Source: Amylostereum areolatum (taxonomy: Eukaryota > Basidiomycota > Agaricomycetes > Russulales > Stereaceae). From it: a stretch of 64,000 nucleotides of DNA. A program made the position numbers and the translations under genes. The stretch covers positions 1 through 64,000 of the forward strand of contig SAXG01000125.1 of NCBI GenBank assembly GCA_012932865.1. Direction: 5' to 3'. Shown piece after piece: positions 33,562 through 44,500 of the stretch; the first letter of the stretch is position 1; the number at the start of each line of letters is the position of its first letter. The notes under the pieces were generated by a model, which saw nothing but the letters and a program-made list of their open reading frames with translations, was not told where the DNA came from and did not search any database.

Positions 33562-33825
33562 CACTGGATAGCAGTGTTGTCATTGACGGGGTCCAGGCGG
33601 GTCAATCAAGCCGTCAAGTCAACAGCTGACATCATCAACGGTTGACTTGACGGGGTCAAGAGAGCCGGGTATTGTACTAGCCGGGCTCCGGTCAACGTTG
33701 CCAGCGGAGTGCGAGAGAGCGACAAAACTCCTCCCTCCTCACATCCTCCGTCTCACATATGTAGCAAAATGTATTAAGCAAAGTAAACTAATCATTAGGG
33801 GTATAGAAACGTAAAATATCGAGGT

Positions 33826-36562
33826 CTACACGGTCTCTGGTATTGGGAAATGAAGGGTTGATACCTGGGCCTCGTCAAAGGCGGCAACCTCCTGGTGCAT
33901 TGTCCGAAGGCCTCCTTTCCAGAAGAGCTGGAGCTTCACAGCTGCATCGGGTCGGGAGTAGTCAAAGAGCTGGTCAAGCTCGATAAGTCGAAATTTGGGA
34001 AGCGGATGGGGAGTGATCTGTGGAAGGTGGGCCTGGGGACGATGACGGGGCCCGGGAGCGGCCTGTGGAAGAGGGAGTTGAGGTTGAGCTGTCGTGGTCT
34101 CCGGCTCGTCCTCTTCAACAAGGTTGCGGGACAGCTCTTCCATGAAGTCTTCGAAATCGGCCGCGGGGTCGAGATCCAGGATACTGTTGTTGTCGAATGC
34201 GTTGACACTGGGTGTGTCGGGTGTCCGAGTCGTGTCGCTGGCCTGCGATTTGAGTGTGTCACATCCTAGCTTCCGCTTCCGGTGCTCCACAGTGGTACGG
34301 CCCTCCGCAATTTGCTGCCTTCTGATGTCAGCTCGGAGCATCGCGGTTTTGTGAACAGTTTGTTCATTGAGCTTGTTACGAATCTTGGTGTGCTCGCGAC
34401 CGAAATCCGAGAACTGGCGTTCGCAGCCCGCGGAGTTAGCGATGACGCTGAACAAGCGAATTGCGAGCGCCGAAAGCAGGTTGGCACCAACGTCAGGTGC
34501 GCGTTCGTTATACATCCGTTTCCAGACCCATGCGACGTCGATGTCCTGGCCCTGACATGAGAGTCGTAAGATATCTTCGACAAAGTCAAAGCACAACGTA
34601 CCTCAGATAGCAAGGAGATCTCGTCCAAGTGCATCTCTTCGTCGGTGTACAAGCCCCGTCGGTTAAGGTAATCTTCGAGGGCCTCCACAAACTTCAAATC
34701 ATACCTCTTGCCGTAGAACTTGTGGATAGCGCGGAGTGCCATGTTCCAGACACCATTTGGGTTCACGGTGTTGAGGTTGAAGGGATCGAGGCGGATCCAC
34801 GGATTCAGGATGACTGCGAGAATGAATAAATCTTGATTATCCTTGCAGTTTCGCCAGCGCTTCTTGAGACTGTCCGTAACAGCACGTTGCAGGATTGTAT
34901 CCAGGCCAGGCCCACCGGTGAATTCGTATATATGGAAGAGATTGCCGATAGTAAGGAGGACATGGTCCATCCTTGTGTACGAGGCCTGCAGTATGTTGGA
35001 TGCAATGGCGAGAGGCTCGAGAACATTCCTTGCGCTGAGAAGGGTCAATGTAAGCCTGGGGAAGCCTTCATAGAAAAGAGCACCAACACACCTTTCAAGC
35101 TCACTCCAGAGCTTGTAATCCCTCACGCTCTCTAGAACTGCATTGGCCTCTGCCTGTGCCGCCACATCACGAGCGCCAACACATTGAAGAAGCTTGTCAT
35201 GATTTCGAGCCTCGCAGGTGATAAGAGCTGTCTTGACCTGGAGGAGGCGATCCAAAGACATGTAGTATGATGCCCAGCGGGTCAGAATTGGAAGGATGAG
35301 CGCCCAGAAATTTCCGGCGTAGGTTTGTTCTTGTTCGTGTTGAAGAAGGGCGTGCGCGAGGTCGTGCGCATTGAACCACTTGATGATAGCATTTGCCCTG
35401 GTGAGAGCTGCTCGGAGCTCTGGTTTGGACTTGATTGTATCGCAGGAAATCAGATTTATCTGGTGTGCCCAGCAGAAGAATGCGATTAGCCAAGGGAAAT
35501 CCTCGACAAGGCGCCGGCGCATCTTCTTCCCGTCTGGTCCGTCGTCCGTAATCCAGGCAACCGTGATCACTTTGAACTTGTCCTTCATAACTTTGAGTTC
35601 CTCGGTAACAATTGATAGAAGCTGTTCTCCTGTCTTTGGCTGACCTGACACATTGTGAGTGCCAAGGAGATATGGCTAAACACAAGTCAATTCTCTCTAT
35701 AGCTCTGGATTCATTGATGGCAAGTTGAACACACCTCGCGATCCACGGTGAACATTGTCGTAACAAGCGGCTTCTTCGCGATGTTTTTCCAACCGTCACT
35801 CTGTCCTGTCGCCAACTTCCCCTCCACTTTCTTTGTCGTCCTCTCGATAACCTCCTCGACCTGCTGATCCAGGATACGCCCCGCAAGCACCCTCCGGTCT
35901 GGCATTTTTGCGTCTTCATGGACCCATTTGTTTGTCCACCACTGAATTGTCGGATTGTGCGCCGCATGCCATGGAAACCCGCAAGAGGCAAACATCTTGC
36001 AGGTGTCCTGGCCGAACTCTTCTTGAAGCGTAGCGTCCCATTTTGTGGTTCGGGCGCATTTCCGTACATTGGACTCGGATGACTCGGAGAGGAGGGAATC
36101 GATGCTGGGATTGGCAGAAAGAGATGGCGTAGAAGGTTGGTGATCCAAGGCGGTGTGTCTCCGGTTCTTCTCGTGGTACACAGCGTACTCATTTAGAGCG
36201 ACTTCACGGGCTTCAGGAGAGATGTTCTTGCATTCCTTGAGGTGATGAAGCATCGGCCCAGCCTCACCCTTGATACACGGAACATTTTCAAGTGCTGTGT
36301 GGACCCCTTTGAGTGAAAAGCACACAATCAAGTTATTTCGGTACTCACCATCCTGTTTTAGCTCCGTATCTGACTTGGGAGGACTTGTGGGACCAACAAA
36401 CCCGACAAGCTCATACGCCTCCTCCGCGCGTCGCTTTCGGATGTATGCTGCAACACACCGCATACACCAAGCCTTCTTGTGGGTCCTATCACCCTTGTAA
36501 TAAATGTCCTGACCGTCCTTCAGAGGTTCAAAATGTCGCCAGAGTGAGGATGGTGGAGGCAT
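33826..36562 (-). CDS. hAT family transposase (full length)
   Basis: Four exons on the minus strand starting at ATG 36562 (MPPPSSLWRHFEPLKDGQDI). The introns keep frame: KQD|GVHTALENVP, DRE|PYLLGTHNVSG and LLSE|GQDIDVAWVW. The N-terminus has a BED-like zinc-finger region: W-R-H-F, then CMRCVAAYI and, past intron 1, MLHHLKECKNI with a His-x4-Cys. The centre has the DUF659/RNase H-like catalytic fold (VITVAWITDDGPDGKK, WLIAFFCWAHQINLIS). Near the C-terminus is the hAT dimerisation domain (NLLSALAIRLFSVIANSAGC, ERQFSDFGREHTKIRNKLNE). An acidic tail and a Pro-rich stretch end at 33826 (FPIPETV). No stop or frameshift was seen. It cuts and joins the element ends in the nucleus. Confidence 0.92.
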
Positions 36563-36731
36563 ATGAGGCGAGGTGACACGGACAAGAGTTTTGCGGCTGG
36601 GACCGCGGCTGAGACAAGCTATTGATATAAAGATATTTGTTCTATTGTCCAAGTCCTATAGTACGTAAATGCTAAGCGATCCACGGCGAGACACCACGTC
36701 GACGCGGCTCATTTAACATGATGTGCGGATA
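34155..36731 (-). repeat. Right arm of the 2,577-bp palindrome
   Basis: Inverse of 30983-33559. The two arms are tail-to-tail (3' ends of the transposase genes face the spacer). Matching stops abruptly at 36731/36732 on the outside and 34154/34155 on the inside. Confidence 0.95.
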
Positions 36732-37113
36732 CCAGAAGGACGCGTCGAGGCTGTCGGGCGGCACTTGACCGCGTTCCACTGACATCTGATGGGAAAGTCA
36801 CGCGTTTCTTGACGTCGTCAACCGGTTGACAAACCCCTCTGACAAGAGGTTGACTGACTTGACCGTTGACGCCATTGACGACCGTCAAGCGTCAATGACA
36901 ACACTGCTGGATAGGACCTGATGGGTCCATCACGAGTTCCCGCCTCGAGGCCACCTCGAGCTCAATCACGTGATCGGAACCCGTCCTCGAGTCCAACCCG
37001 TCGCGAGTTCGACCCGCCCCGCGGCAACACTAAACTCTACATAGAGCCTCCCGCTTCGCCAAATTTGCGCTTGGCGTATGTCCATAGAGTATGTGCATAG
37101 CAGGTGTATGTTA

Positions 37114-38696
37114 TCAGTCGATCATAGTATCCCCATCCGTCGCAGACCAGTGAGCTGGCAGTTCGTTATATCGCGCAATGCGGAGACGCTGCGAGGACGG
37201 CATCACCTTTTCCTCTAGAGCGTGCGGGTGACCCCCATGAAGAATGCCCACACGCATCATGGACAAAAGCTGTGAAATACGATGAGACTTGAACACTCAG
37301 ATAGAGGGGCTTAACTCACGTTGTGAGCAGCATTCGAATGTTCGTAAACACCACCGAAAAACGCAAATGAAGCGTCCTTGCCGATATGGTTAAGCAGAAT
37401 GTGCGAACCTCCTGGGTGCTCTTCTATGAAGGCAGATACGTCGTAGATGAACCCTGAGATAAGAATCACTTGGTGTTTTTTCGCTTGATCTTGGACTATA
37501 AGACGATACTATGAGCATTACTGATGCTCACGGATTCAGAAGAAACTCACAGCTGGACCATGATACCACGGGGAGATTCGCGATATCTGGAGGCCATCGT
37601 AAGGCCCCTTGCTCTTTATAAAATTGCTTCAGCTTCATCGTCAATTGACCCTTTGCCACTTCGTTCTGCGGGAAGACCTGTGGTTTCCGTCAGCCGGAAT
37701 ACGTATCTGGGGAGAACGCGTTACATACCTTCAGGTGCGATGCTAATCCCGCCTTACTGCATGCCCAGATGAACCATTTGGTGGGATCATACTGGTACCA
37801 TTCAATGGCACTCCTGTAGTCGGTAGGGAATTGGTGATGGAAGTTATGATAACCCTCGCCGTTCGTCGCAAGCGCAGTGATAACATGGTCCCGAGGAGTA
37901 TGTTTGTCGTCGAACGGCGCGTCGCCTAGATAATGGGCAAGGGAGTTGACGCACCAAGTGCTATGGTAAACACAGCACAACCGAACGGCGCCCGCGTATA
38001 CGAACCCCCCGCGCCAATCACCCCAGCAAAGGCCGGGTATGAGTGTAGGTAGCCCGAGCGCCATGAATAGCAGGAGCCAAAGATAATGTTTGGCTTGCCA
38101 ACGAACGACATGGCTCGCGCGAAGGTCGCTAATGTCTGACACCCCCTGACGCCGACGAGGCTTGAATACGATCCAACCGATGTGGGCCCACATGAGGCCT
38201 TTTGTGATATCGTACGGGTCCAAGGGGGTGTCGGTGTACCGATGATGAGCACGATGGCCCCGTGCCCACCATTTGATAGTTCCCTGACCTGCACCAGACC
38301 CTGCGATGGCAAGGAAATACTGCAGAGGCTGTGATGCGTTGTATGAACGATGTGCCCAGTATCGATGGTACCCCGCGGTGATGCCTACTCAAGAAATCAG
38401 CCTCAGTCTATTCATTTCTTCCCTGTGGTGGAAACCTTACCTAGACCCGTGATAAAATAATACAACGCCGCGAACATGGCCGTGGTCCGCTCGAGGTTTG
38501 TAGTTGGCACGCCATAAAGGACGAGAAGATGGGGGATGCCCGTGACAGCGAGGTTGACGTAGTTCAACTCTCTCCAAAAGTTTGACCAGGTAATTGGACG
38601 TAAAGGTTCGGTAGTTTGTAGGGTGTGGTGAATATAATTATCGGGTATGTCGACGTCGACGGACAAATCGTTTGTCGAGGAGTCCTGGGTGGGCAT
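37114..38696 (-). CDS. OLE1: Acyl-CoA Delta-9 fatty acid desaturase with cytochrome b5 domain
   Basis: At least five exons. ATG 38696 ([20 protein letters not shown]) is used; upstream ATG 38867 is in frame but adds a non-family leader. The desaturase domain has the three His boxes: HRYWAHR after [23 protein letters not shown], and later [17 protein letters not shown]. Hydrophobic stretches such as [19 protein letters not shown] give the four-TM ER topology. After [20 protein letters not shown] comes the fused cytochrome b5 domain with the haem motif [20 protein letters not shown] and the second haem His in YEHSNAAHN. The stop is at 37114. It introduces the first double bond into palmitoyl/stearoyl-CoA using b5-delivered electrons. 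This is the yeast OLE1 type and is usually essential. Confidence 0.93.
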
Positions 38697-39046
38697 ATTG
38701 GGCGACGGGTCGCCTCGAGGCCAGTTCGACTCATTATATAGTAGGAAGGGACACGATGTTGGGGTTGGGGAAGGAAATTTGGCGGCGCCTTCGTGGCCCC
38801 AAACCCCTCGTACAGTAAGCACTTGAGCGAAGCGCTGGTGATTGACTGTTAAGTACGCGGCAGCCATGCCGGCATCCGTCGCTCAACGCCCGTGAGCCTT
38901 CGGAGGATTGGCTGCATGTCTGAGTCTGTGCGTGATAATATGATCGTTGGGGTCCAGGGTGCCCTCCACATACAACTCCTGTCTAAGGCCGTCTGTGCTT
39001 CGAATTGAACTTCCTCCGATGGGTGCGACACGTGGTCCGTATACCG
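38697..39046. promoter_or_regulatory. Desaturase promoter / AKR 3' flank
   Basis: Upstream region of the desaturase, about 350 bp before the end of the aldo/keto reductase gene. It contains an ATTATATAG stretch at about 38733 that could serve as a TATA element. No OLE1-type fatty-acid response element was recognised by eye. Confidence 0.3.
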
Positions 39047-40297
39047 TCAAGGGTAGTTGACGGGATTCCAGCTGACCGCCCCATCCTTACCCCGGTCGAG
39101 GCTATTGAGCCGAGTCATGTCGTGCTCATCAAGCGTGAAATCGTATAACGCGGTGTTCGACTTTATGCGGGAGGAGGTAGCAGATTTTGGTAGAGGAACG
39201 TATCCACTTTGAAGAGACCAACGAAGGAGAATATGTGCTGGATCGCGGCCGTACTGCCGAAAAAGGGGATCGATACATCCATCGTTCTGCGTGAAACAAC
39301 TCACATACCTTCTTTGCAATGTCGATTATGACGGTGTCGTCCATCTTTCCACGCAAGATGGGACAATAGGCTTGAACCATTATGCCACGTCCACGACACC
39401 ACTCCACGATGGGCTTCTGCTGGCAGAACGGGTGTAGCTGCGGGGAAGCATCATGGAGCTTGAGATTCGGCATTTTACAAAGAATATAGAGAACTTGTAC
39501 TTCGATTTGGTTTACAACGGGCAGCTCCAGTCCCGCTTCTATGATCTCTTCGAGGTGATGAATACCGCTATCCAATTGTGGTTTAGTCTGTGGAACAGTC
39601 TTGGAAACGATGAGGTTGAACGCACTAATTCGACACGCCAACGCTCCTGATTTTGCCTTCCTCTCGGGCCTTCAGGAGGGCGCGATATGTATCAAGGCGT
39701 CGTTCATGACCGGACATAGGATCGTGTATGAGAAATAGATCGATGTAATCTACCATGGATATCAGTCCGGTTTCCTGGAATACATCCTAAATGACGCACC
39801 AAATCCGAACTTCTCGAGCGATATGTCGACACCCCGCAGCGTGCTCTCGTATCCATGCGTTTTGTTGATACATTTCGTCGCTAAGAACGTTCAACTGAGC
39901 CCATCCTCCTTCCTCGATCATGATGCTACCAGACACGCACTGACGAAAACATCGGAGCGCGGGAGCCCGCTTTGACGGATAGCTTCTCCGACGTGAGCTT
40001 CATTGCGATACGCCTGTGCACTATCAACATGTCTAGTGAGAGACCGGTCAACAAAGAACATCCAACATTATCTGTATTGAGTATGTTACCTGTAGCCAAC
40101 TTTGAGGGCTTCAAGAACAGAGGCGGTGGTGGTATAGTTTTGATATACTCCGAAGCCTAACAAGGGCATGAGATACCCTAAAAGTCAAACCATTGTATTA
40201 ATTTCCAACTTCATGCTGAGATCGTCAGTCCCTCGGGAGGCTCACCAGAAGAAAGGCTCGCTGTCGACGAGAGCGCGAGAGTCCCAGAAGATGTCAT
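39047..40297 (-). CDS. Aldo/keto reductase
   Basis: About eight small exons on the minus strand join in frame from ATG 40297 (MTSSGTLALSSTASLSSG, then YLMPLLGFGVYQ). The AKR catalytic tetrad is present: Asp and Tyr in HVDSAQAYRNE, Lys in ATKCINKTHGY, and His in LFLIHDPMSG. Further family marks are KIRSVGVSNYGIHHLEE, NQIELHPFCQQKPIVEWC, AYCPILRG, and the NADP-binding GYVPLPKSATSSRI with the C-terminal SWNPVNYP. It folds as a TIM barrel and reduces carbonyls with NADPH in the cytosol. The physiological substrate is unknown. Length (about 300 aa) fits. The IHHLEE and LHPF junctions need introns of about 50-80 nt, and no frame break remains. Confidence 0.87.
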
Positions 40298-41506
40298 ATT
40301 GTCGGAGCCAATTCAAGTGCGATGTGGTTTACGAAGGAAGTCCACAATACGCGTTATTGCGAGCGCAGCGAGCAATCATTGGTTTCGTGAGGCTGGGAGA
40401 GTCCTGGAACAAATAGATGTAAACTGTTAATTCAACGACGCGACGCGAAATCCGCGACGATTTTTGCATGAATTGCTCTCCACCGCAAATACGGCTACAC
40501 GTGTCGACATAGTTTTTACACCAGACAATTCTTTACATCCCAACGATCACGATGATGTAACTTTCGTATAGGTTTGAGACGATGAAGTACATCAAAAGTG
40601 ACGAGGAAAAAGGCAGAGCGCGCAAACGGAACGCGCACGACCACAACCGAACACCGGGCCACCTCCTCCCGGCAGCTGAACTGTGGACTGGGATCAAAGG
40701 AATTCGCAACGGGCCTAACCTTCGTAGCCTGATCACGAGTCAGAGATCGCCAGTCTATTGTACTGACCGAGAAAGTCGACTCCCACCGTGTTCAAAAGTT
40801 CTCTGGCAATAATTTTGATTATAGATTGGCGGACAAAGTGCGTAGATATCCTGTACTACTCGACATGTAGCCTTCTCTCTGTACTTCCGATGAACCCGAC
40901 AGCTACGAATCTCAGAGGGAACGCTGCGCGAGCACCTACTGCGTTACGCAGCATCGATATTAATATATACAGAAGGCATACAACACAGCATAAATACACA
41001 TAAAGCACAGACTATAACAGTACAACCGATGCATAGAACGGCAGAAGGGTTAATGTAGAGACTGAGTACGACACGGATGGCGGAACGACGGACAACGAAG
41101 GAAAGCGTTGATATAGCAAACGTTGTGCTGTTAAGCCCTGACAGGAGAACGTAAAACGCTTGGACCGAGGGATAGAGTGAGATCCTCGGATCACTCTATC
41201 CCTTGGTACAAGTTTGCTGTGCTCCGCCGGGGATAAACAGCCATCGTTCGCTGCGTCAGAGGAGAGCGGCAGATGAAGCAGTACAGGTTGAAGAACGAAT
41301 GAATAATTTACGCGCAAACACCACAAGGAAGATAGACACCGCACTCGGAGAGGGGGAGGCTTTCACATATCCCCCATAGTAGCAGGGCGGAGATATACGA
41401 ATGTCTTCGACGCTCTCGACCCTCCGTACGAACTCGCGGGTAATAAAGGCGATTTTCAGATCTACCATCCCTAGCCTTGCCCACCAGGATCGAGGCGTGG
41501 CCTGAC
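40298..41506. other. Intergenic region, no gene seen
   Basis: Promoter side of the AKR gene and 3' side of the RBR gene. AT-rich near 40430-40580 and 40960-41010. Apart from the hairpin at 41164-41207, no structure or coding sequence was recognised. Confidence 0.45.
41164..41207. repeat. Long hairpin (17-bp arms, 10-nt loop)
   Basis: The arm ACCGAGGGATAGAGTGA pairs with TCACTCTATCCCTTGGT (one mismatch) around the loop GATCCTCGGA. It lies about 300 bp downstream of the RBR stop codon and could be a 3' processing structure or a small inverted-repeat scar. Confidence 0.7.
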
Positions 41507-44500
41507 TCACAGACCGATGCTCCCATGCTCCTGCCGCATATGATCGTATATGCCTTGTCCTTTGGGGAATGTCTCTAGACACACCCAGCAGGTGTGTGTG
41601 TGGCAGCGGGTGCACGTCATGTGGTTGCACCCCTCGGCGCGTTCGATAGGAGCCTTGCAGCCTGGACATTTTTTCACGTCGTGCGTGCTCGCCCACTGGT
41701 CGAACAGCCGGTCGAACCCGTCCTCACGATCGGCACAGGTCACGCCTTCGTGGTATTCGACGTGACAGTGCGGGCAGATGCGGCACAGACACGTCGGGCA
41801 GGCGTACACGGAGTCCCGAGGGCCCGGGCGGTACACTTGAGGGCAGTCAGGCGTGGGGCAGTAATGAAACTCCTCGGGTCTTGCATGGACGTAGGCGTCG
41901 AACGCAGCACGCGTGAGGGTTTCGAAAGTAGATGGCGAAAGGACGTCGCGGGCAACATATAGGGGAATGCATTCCTTGCAGGAGGCCTCATTGCCGAGAC
42001 AATTGAGCGGGAATTGTCTGGTGTCCATAGCGGCAGTGAGGTAGCCAGCAAGACAGGCTTTGCACCATGTGTGTCCACAAAAGAGCGTAACGGGGGTCGT
42101 CGGATCCTCGAAACACACTGGGCAACGGCCGTGGGACTTCTCATCGGGATGGCGGTCCTTGACCCGGTGTACGATGTGTTGCACTTCCTCGTAAACCTCT
42201 TCACTGCCTCTGACACATAGCGTCCGCTTCATGAGATCCAACCACACGTTCTCCGGCCCATGTTTTTGTTGCACCTGCATCAGATCCGCGCTCATAAACA
42301 GGCCAATGAGTCTTCCTTGAAGAGGGACAGTGTGGATGCGTTGTGAACGGCGGAAAGCGATCTTCGACAAGAGAGAGGCGACCACCACTTTGCGTTTCTC
42401 TCGTTCACCGATGACGCGAATCGTCCTGCGATTACGATCGACGTGCACCAAAACGTCGGGATTTGATGCATGTAGTCCATTCACAAACTCTTGACCGAAT
42501 GGATGGCCGAAGAAATCGTCCCAGACCTGACGTCCGCCCTCCATGACCAACTCTCCGCGAGTGAGCTCCGTAAGTCGCGCCTTGATCTCGGCTAGAGTTT
42601 TGCTGTCCTCTGCTACGAGCTTGACCGACACTGAATCTAGCATCTCAGGCTTGTCGATCACGGTCATTGTTGTCCCACGAGAGAACTGGGAGAGAGATGT
42701 CCGCAGCCTTACGATCTCCGTGCGAATGGCGTCATGAACTTTCCGGTCAATCGCTTGCTTGACCGAATGGACCCTGTGCATCCAGATTTTTTCTCCGCCG
42801 AGCGTGCGCTGCTTGACCCCGCTTTTCTCGCAAGCGAACCTTGCAACGTCCGGGGAATCGAAGCGACACCATGCACGGACGACCCCGTCCTTATACGGGG
42901 GAGGAAGGGCCTCGAAATAAGCCATTGAACCACAGTCGCGTAGAATAGCTTCCACAGCAGGGATCCCAAACTCAGGCGAAGAGTAGTTCGGTCGCTCGAG
43001 CATGGTGTCCTGGGAGTGACCAAACTTCTTGATGTTCTTGGCAAGCGCATCGTGAGGCAGGCCATGGAAGCGCACGTTATACTGGCCGATGACAGGAAGG
43101 CCGTCGTACATTGTGGCAGTAACCCAGTGCCCTCGTAGGATGGAACCGTCGGCTTCGGTTACGGCTTTTTGTGCGGCTTTCAAGGTTTCAAAGCCAGCGT
43201 ATCCATTCCTAGAAGGGACAGCCCATGAGACACGAATGTCGCCGTCTTGAACACGCTGCATCTCCATAGTTCTGCCCAGCGAAGAGCGGACAGAAATCTT
43301 GCTGCCGAAGACGGTCGTCTCGTCCAGAGCTTCAATTGCAGCCACGGCTTCAGGGTAACTCGCCATCTGTGCACTGATGGTAACGGTAGGTTCGTTCGCA
43401 TGCTTGCTCTGGGGGAATCGGATATCCACGACATGTCCAAATGGGGTCAAAAGTCGCTCCAAAGCCCCACGATTCGCGTCTCCCGGAATATTTGCGATGG
43501 TGATCCACAACGACTCCGATGCCGTCACAATTTTGTTGACGCTAAACCCAGGACCGAAAGTAACACGGATGGGATCTACCACCATAATGGTTTGCTCCTG
43601 GGGGGGCTGGCGTTTGGGCACAGTGGGAGGGCTCTCAATCTTCCAACCAGGAATGATTAGTCTGAGCACTTTCCCGAGTTTCGTAGCACTTACTGCTGAT
43701 CGTGTAGACTGATCCTTCAATTTGGTAACAGGAATGTCCTTCATTTGAGCAGTCGGCTGAGAATTAAACCTCGCAGGCTGAGCGGAGGATGACTTGATCG
43801 TTAGCGAGGTAGATCTGGCGGTTGACGTGTTGCGATTCGTCGCTGTGATGCAAGGTGTGGTAGTTGCAGAAGATTCGATTGCGATGTCATGCAAAACTGC
43901 CGACATAGTCGTGCGATGGTTGAGGCGCGTTGAAAGGTGTGAAAGCGTGGGGGCTTCGGTTGATTTCCTGACATCTGCAGTTTGGACGGGTGATGGATTG
44001 GAGAGCACCATCAGACTTGAAACAGAAGTCATATCCTGTAAATGTAGGTTAACATAAGATTACGCGCAAGAGATATAAGGCCAACCTTCTCGACCTTAGG
44101 CGGGGGGGTTTCGTGTTTGAAGTGACAGAAATGTCGGGGACAATATCTTCGACGAAGCCATTCAAAGCAATATCCATAAGGGAGTTCTTGGTGACTAGAT
44201 TGAGCTACAAAAGAACCAGGGCGGCCGCTGGTATCCGGTAGCTTCACATTGTCGAGGCGCGCAGGGGTCTGGGACACACCGAAAGTCAAGACCGGAGCGT
44301 GAGAGAGGATGCTGATGACCTACTGCATCACTAGACAAACCAAGCTCCTCCCTGGGCGCTTGTGACCTACCCACTTGAGGGTGGACCGGGTGGGAAACAG
44401 TAGGTGTAGTCGTTGGGGCTTGTACATTGGGACGGATGTGCTGAAAGCGGCATGTTTCCTTGTCACATCGTCCCTTCATCCAGTCCAAACAAACGGGCGG

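Larger units (their letters stand above)
33572..36906 (-). mobile_element. Full-length hAT DNA transposon
   Basis: 3,335 bp. It starts CAGTGTTGTCATTGACG at 33572 and ends with the inverse (GTCAATGACAACACTG) at 36906, giving terminal inverted repeats of about 16-17 bp. The 8-bp target-site duplication ctggatag is perfect (33564-33571 and 36907-36914). Both are the hAT superfamily hallmarks. Subterminal regions are packed with TTGAC/GTCAA pentamers (about eight in the first 130 bp and ten in the last 140 bp), typical of transposase-binding sites. The single transposase gene is intact, so the element is potentially autonomous and recently inserted. Confidence 0.95.
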
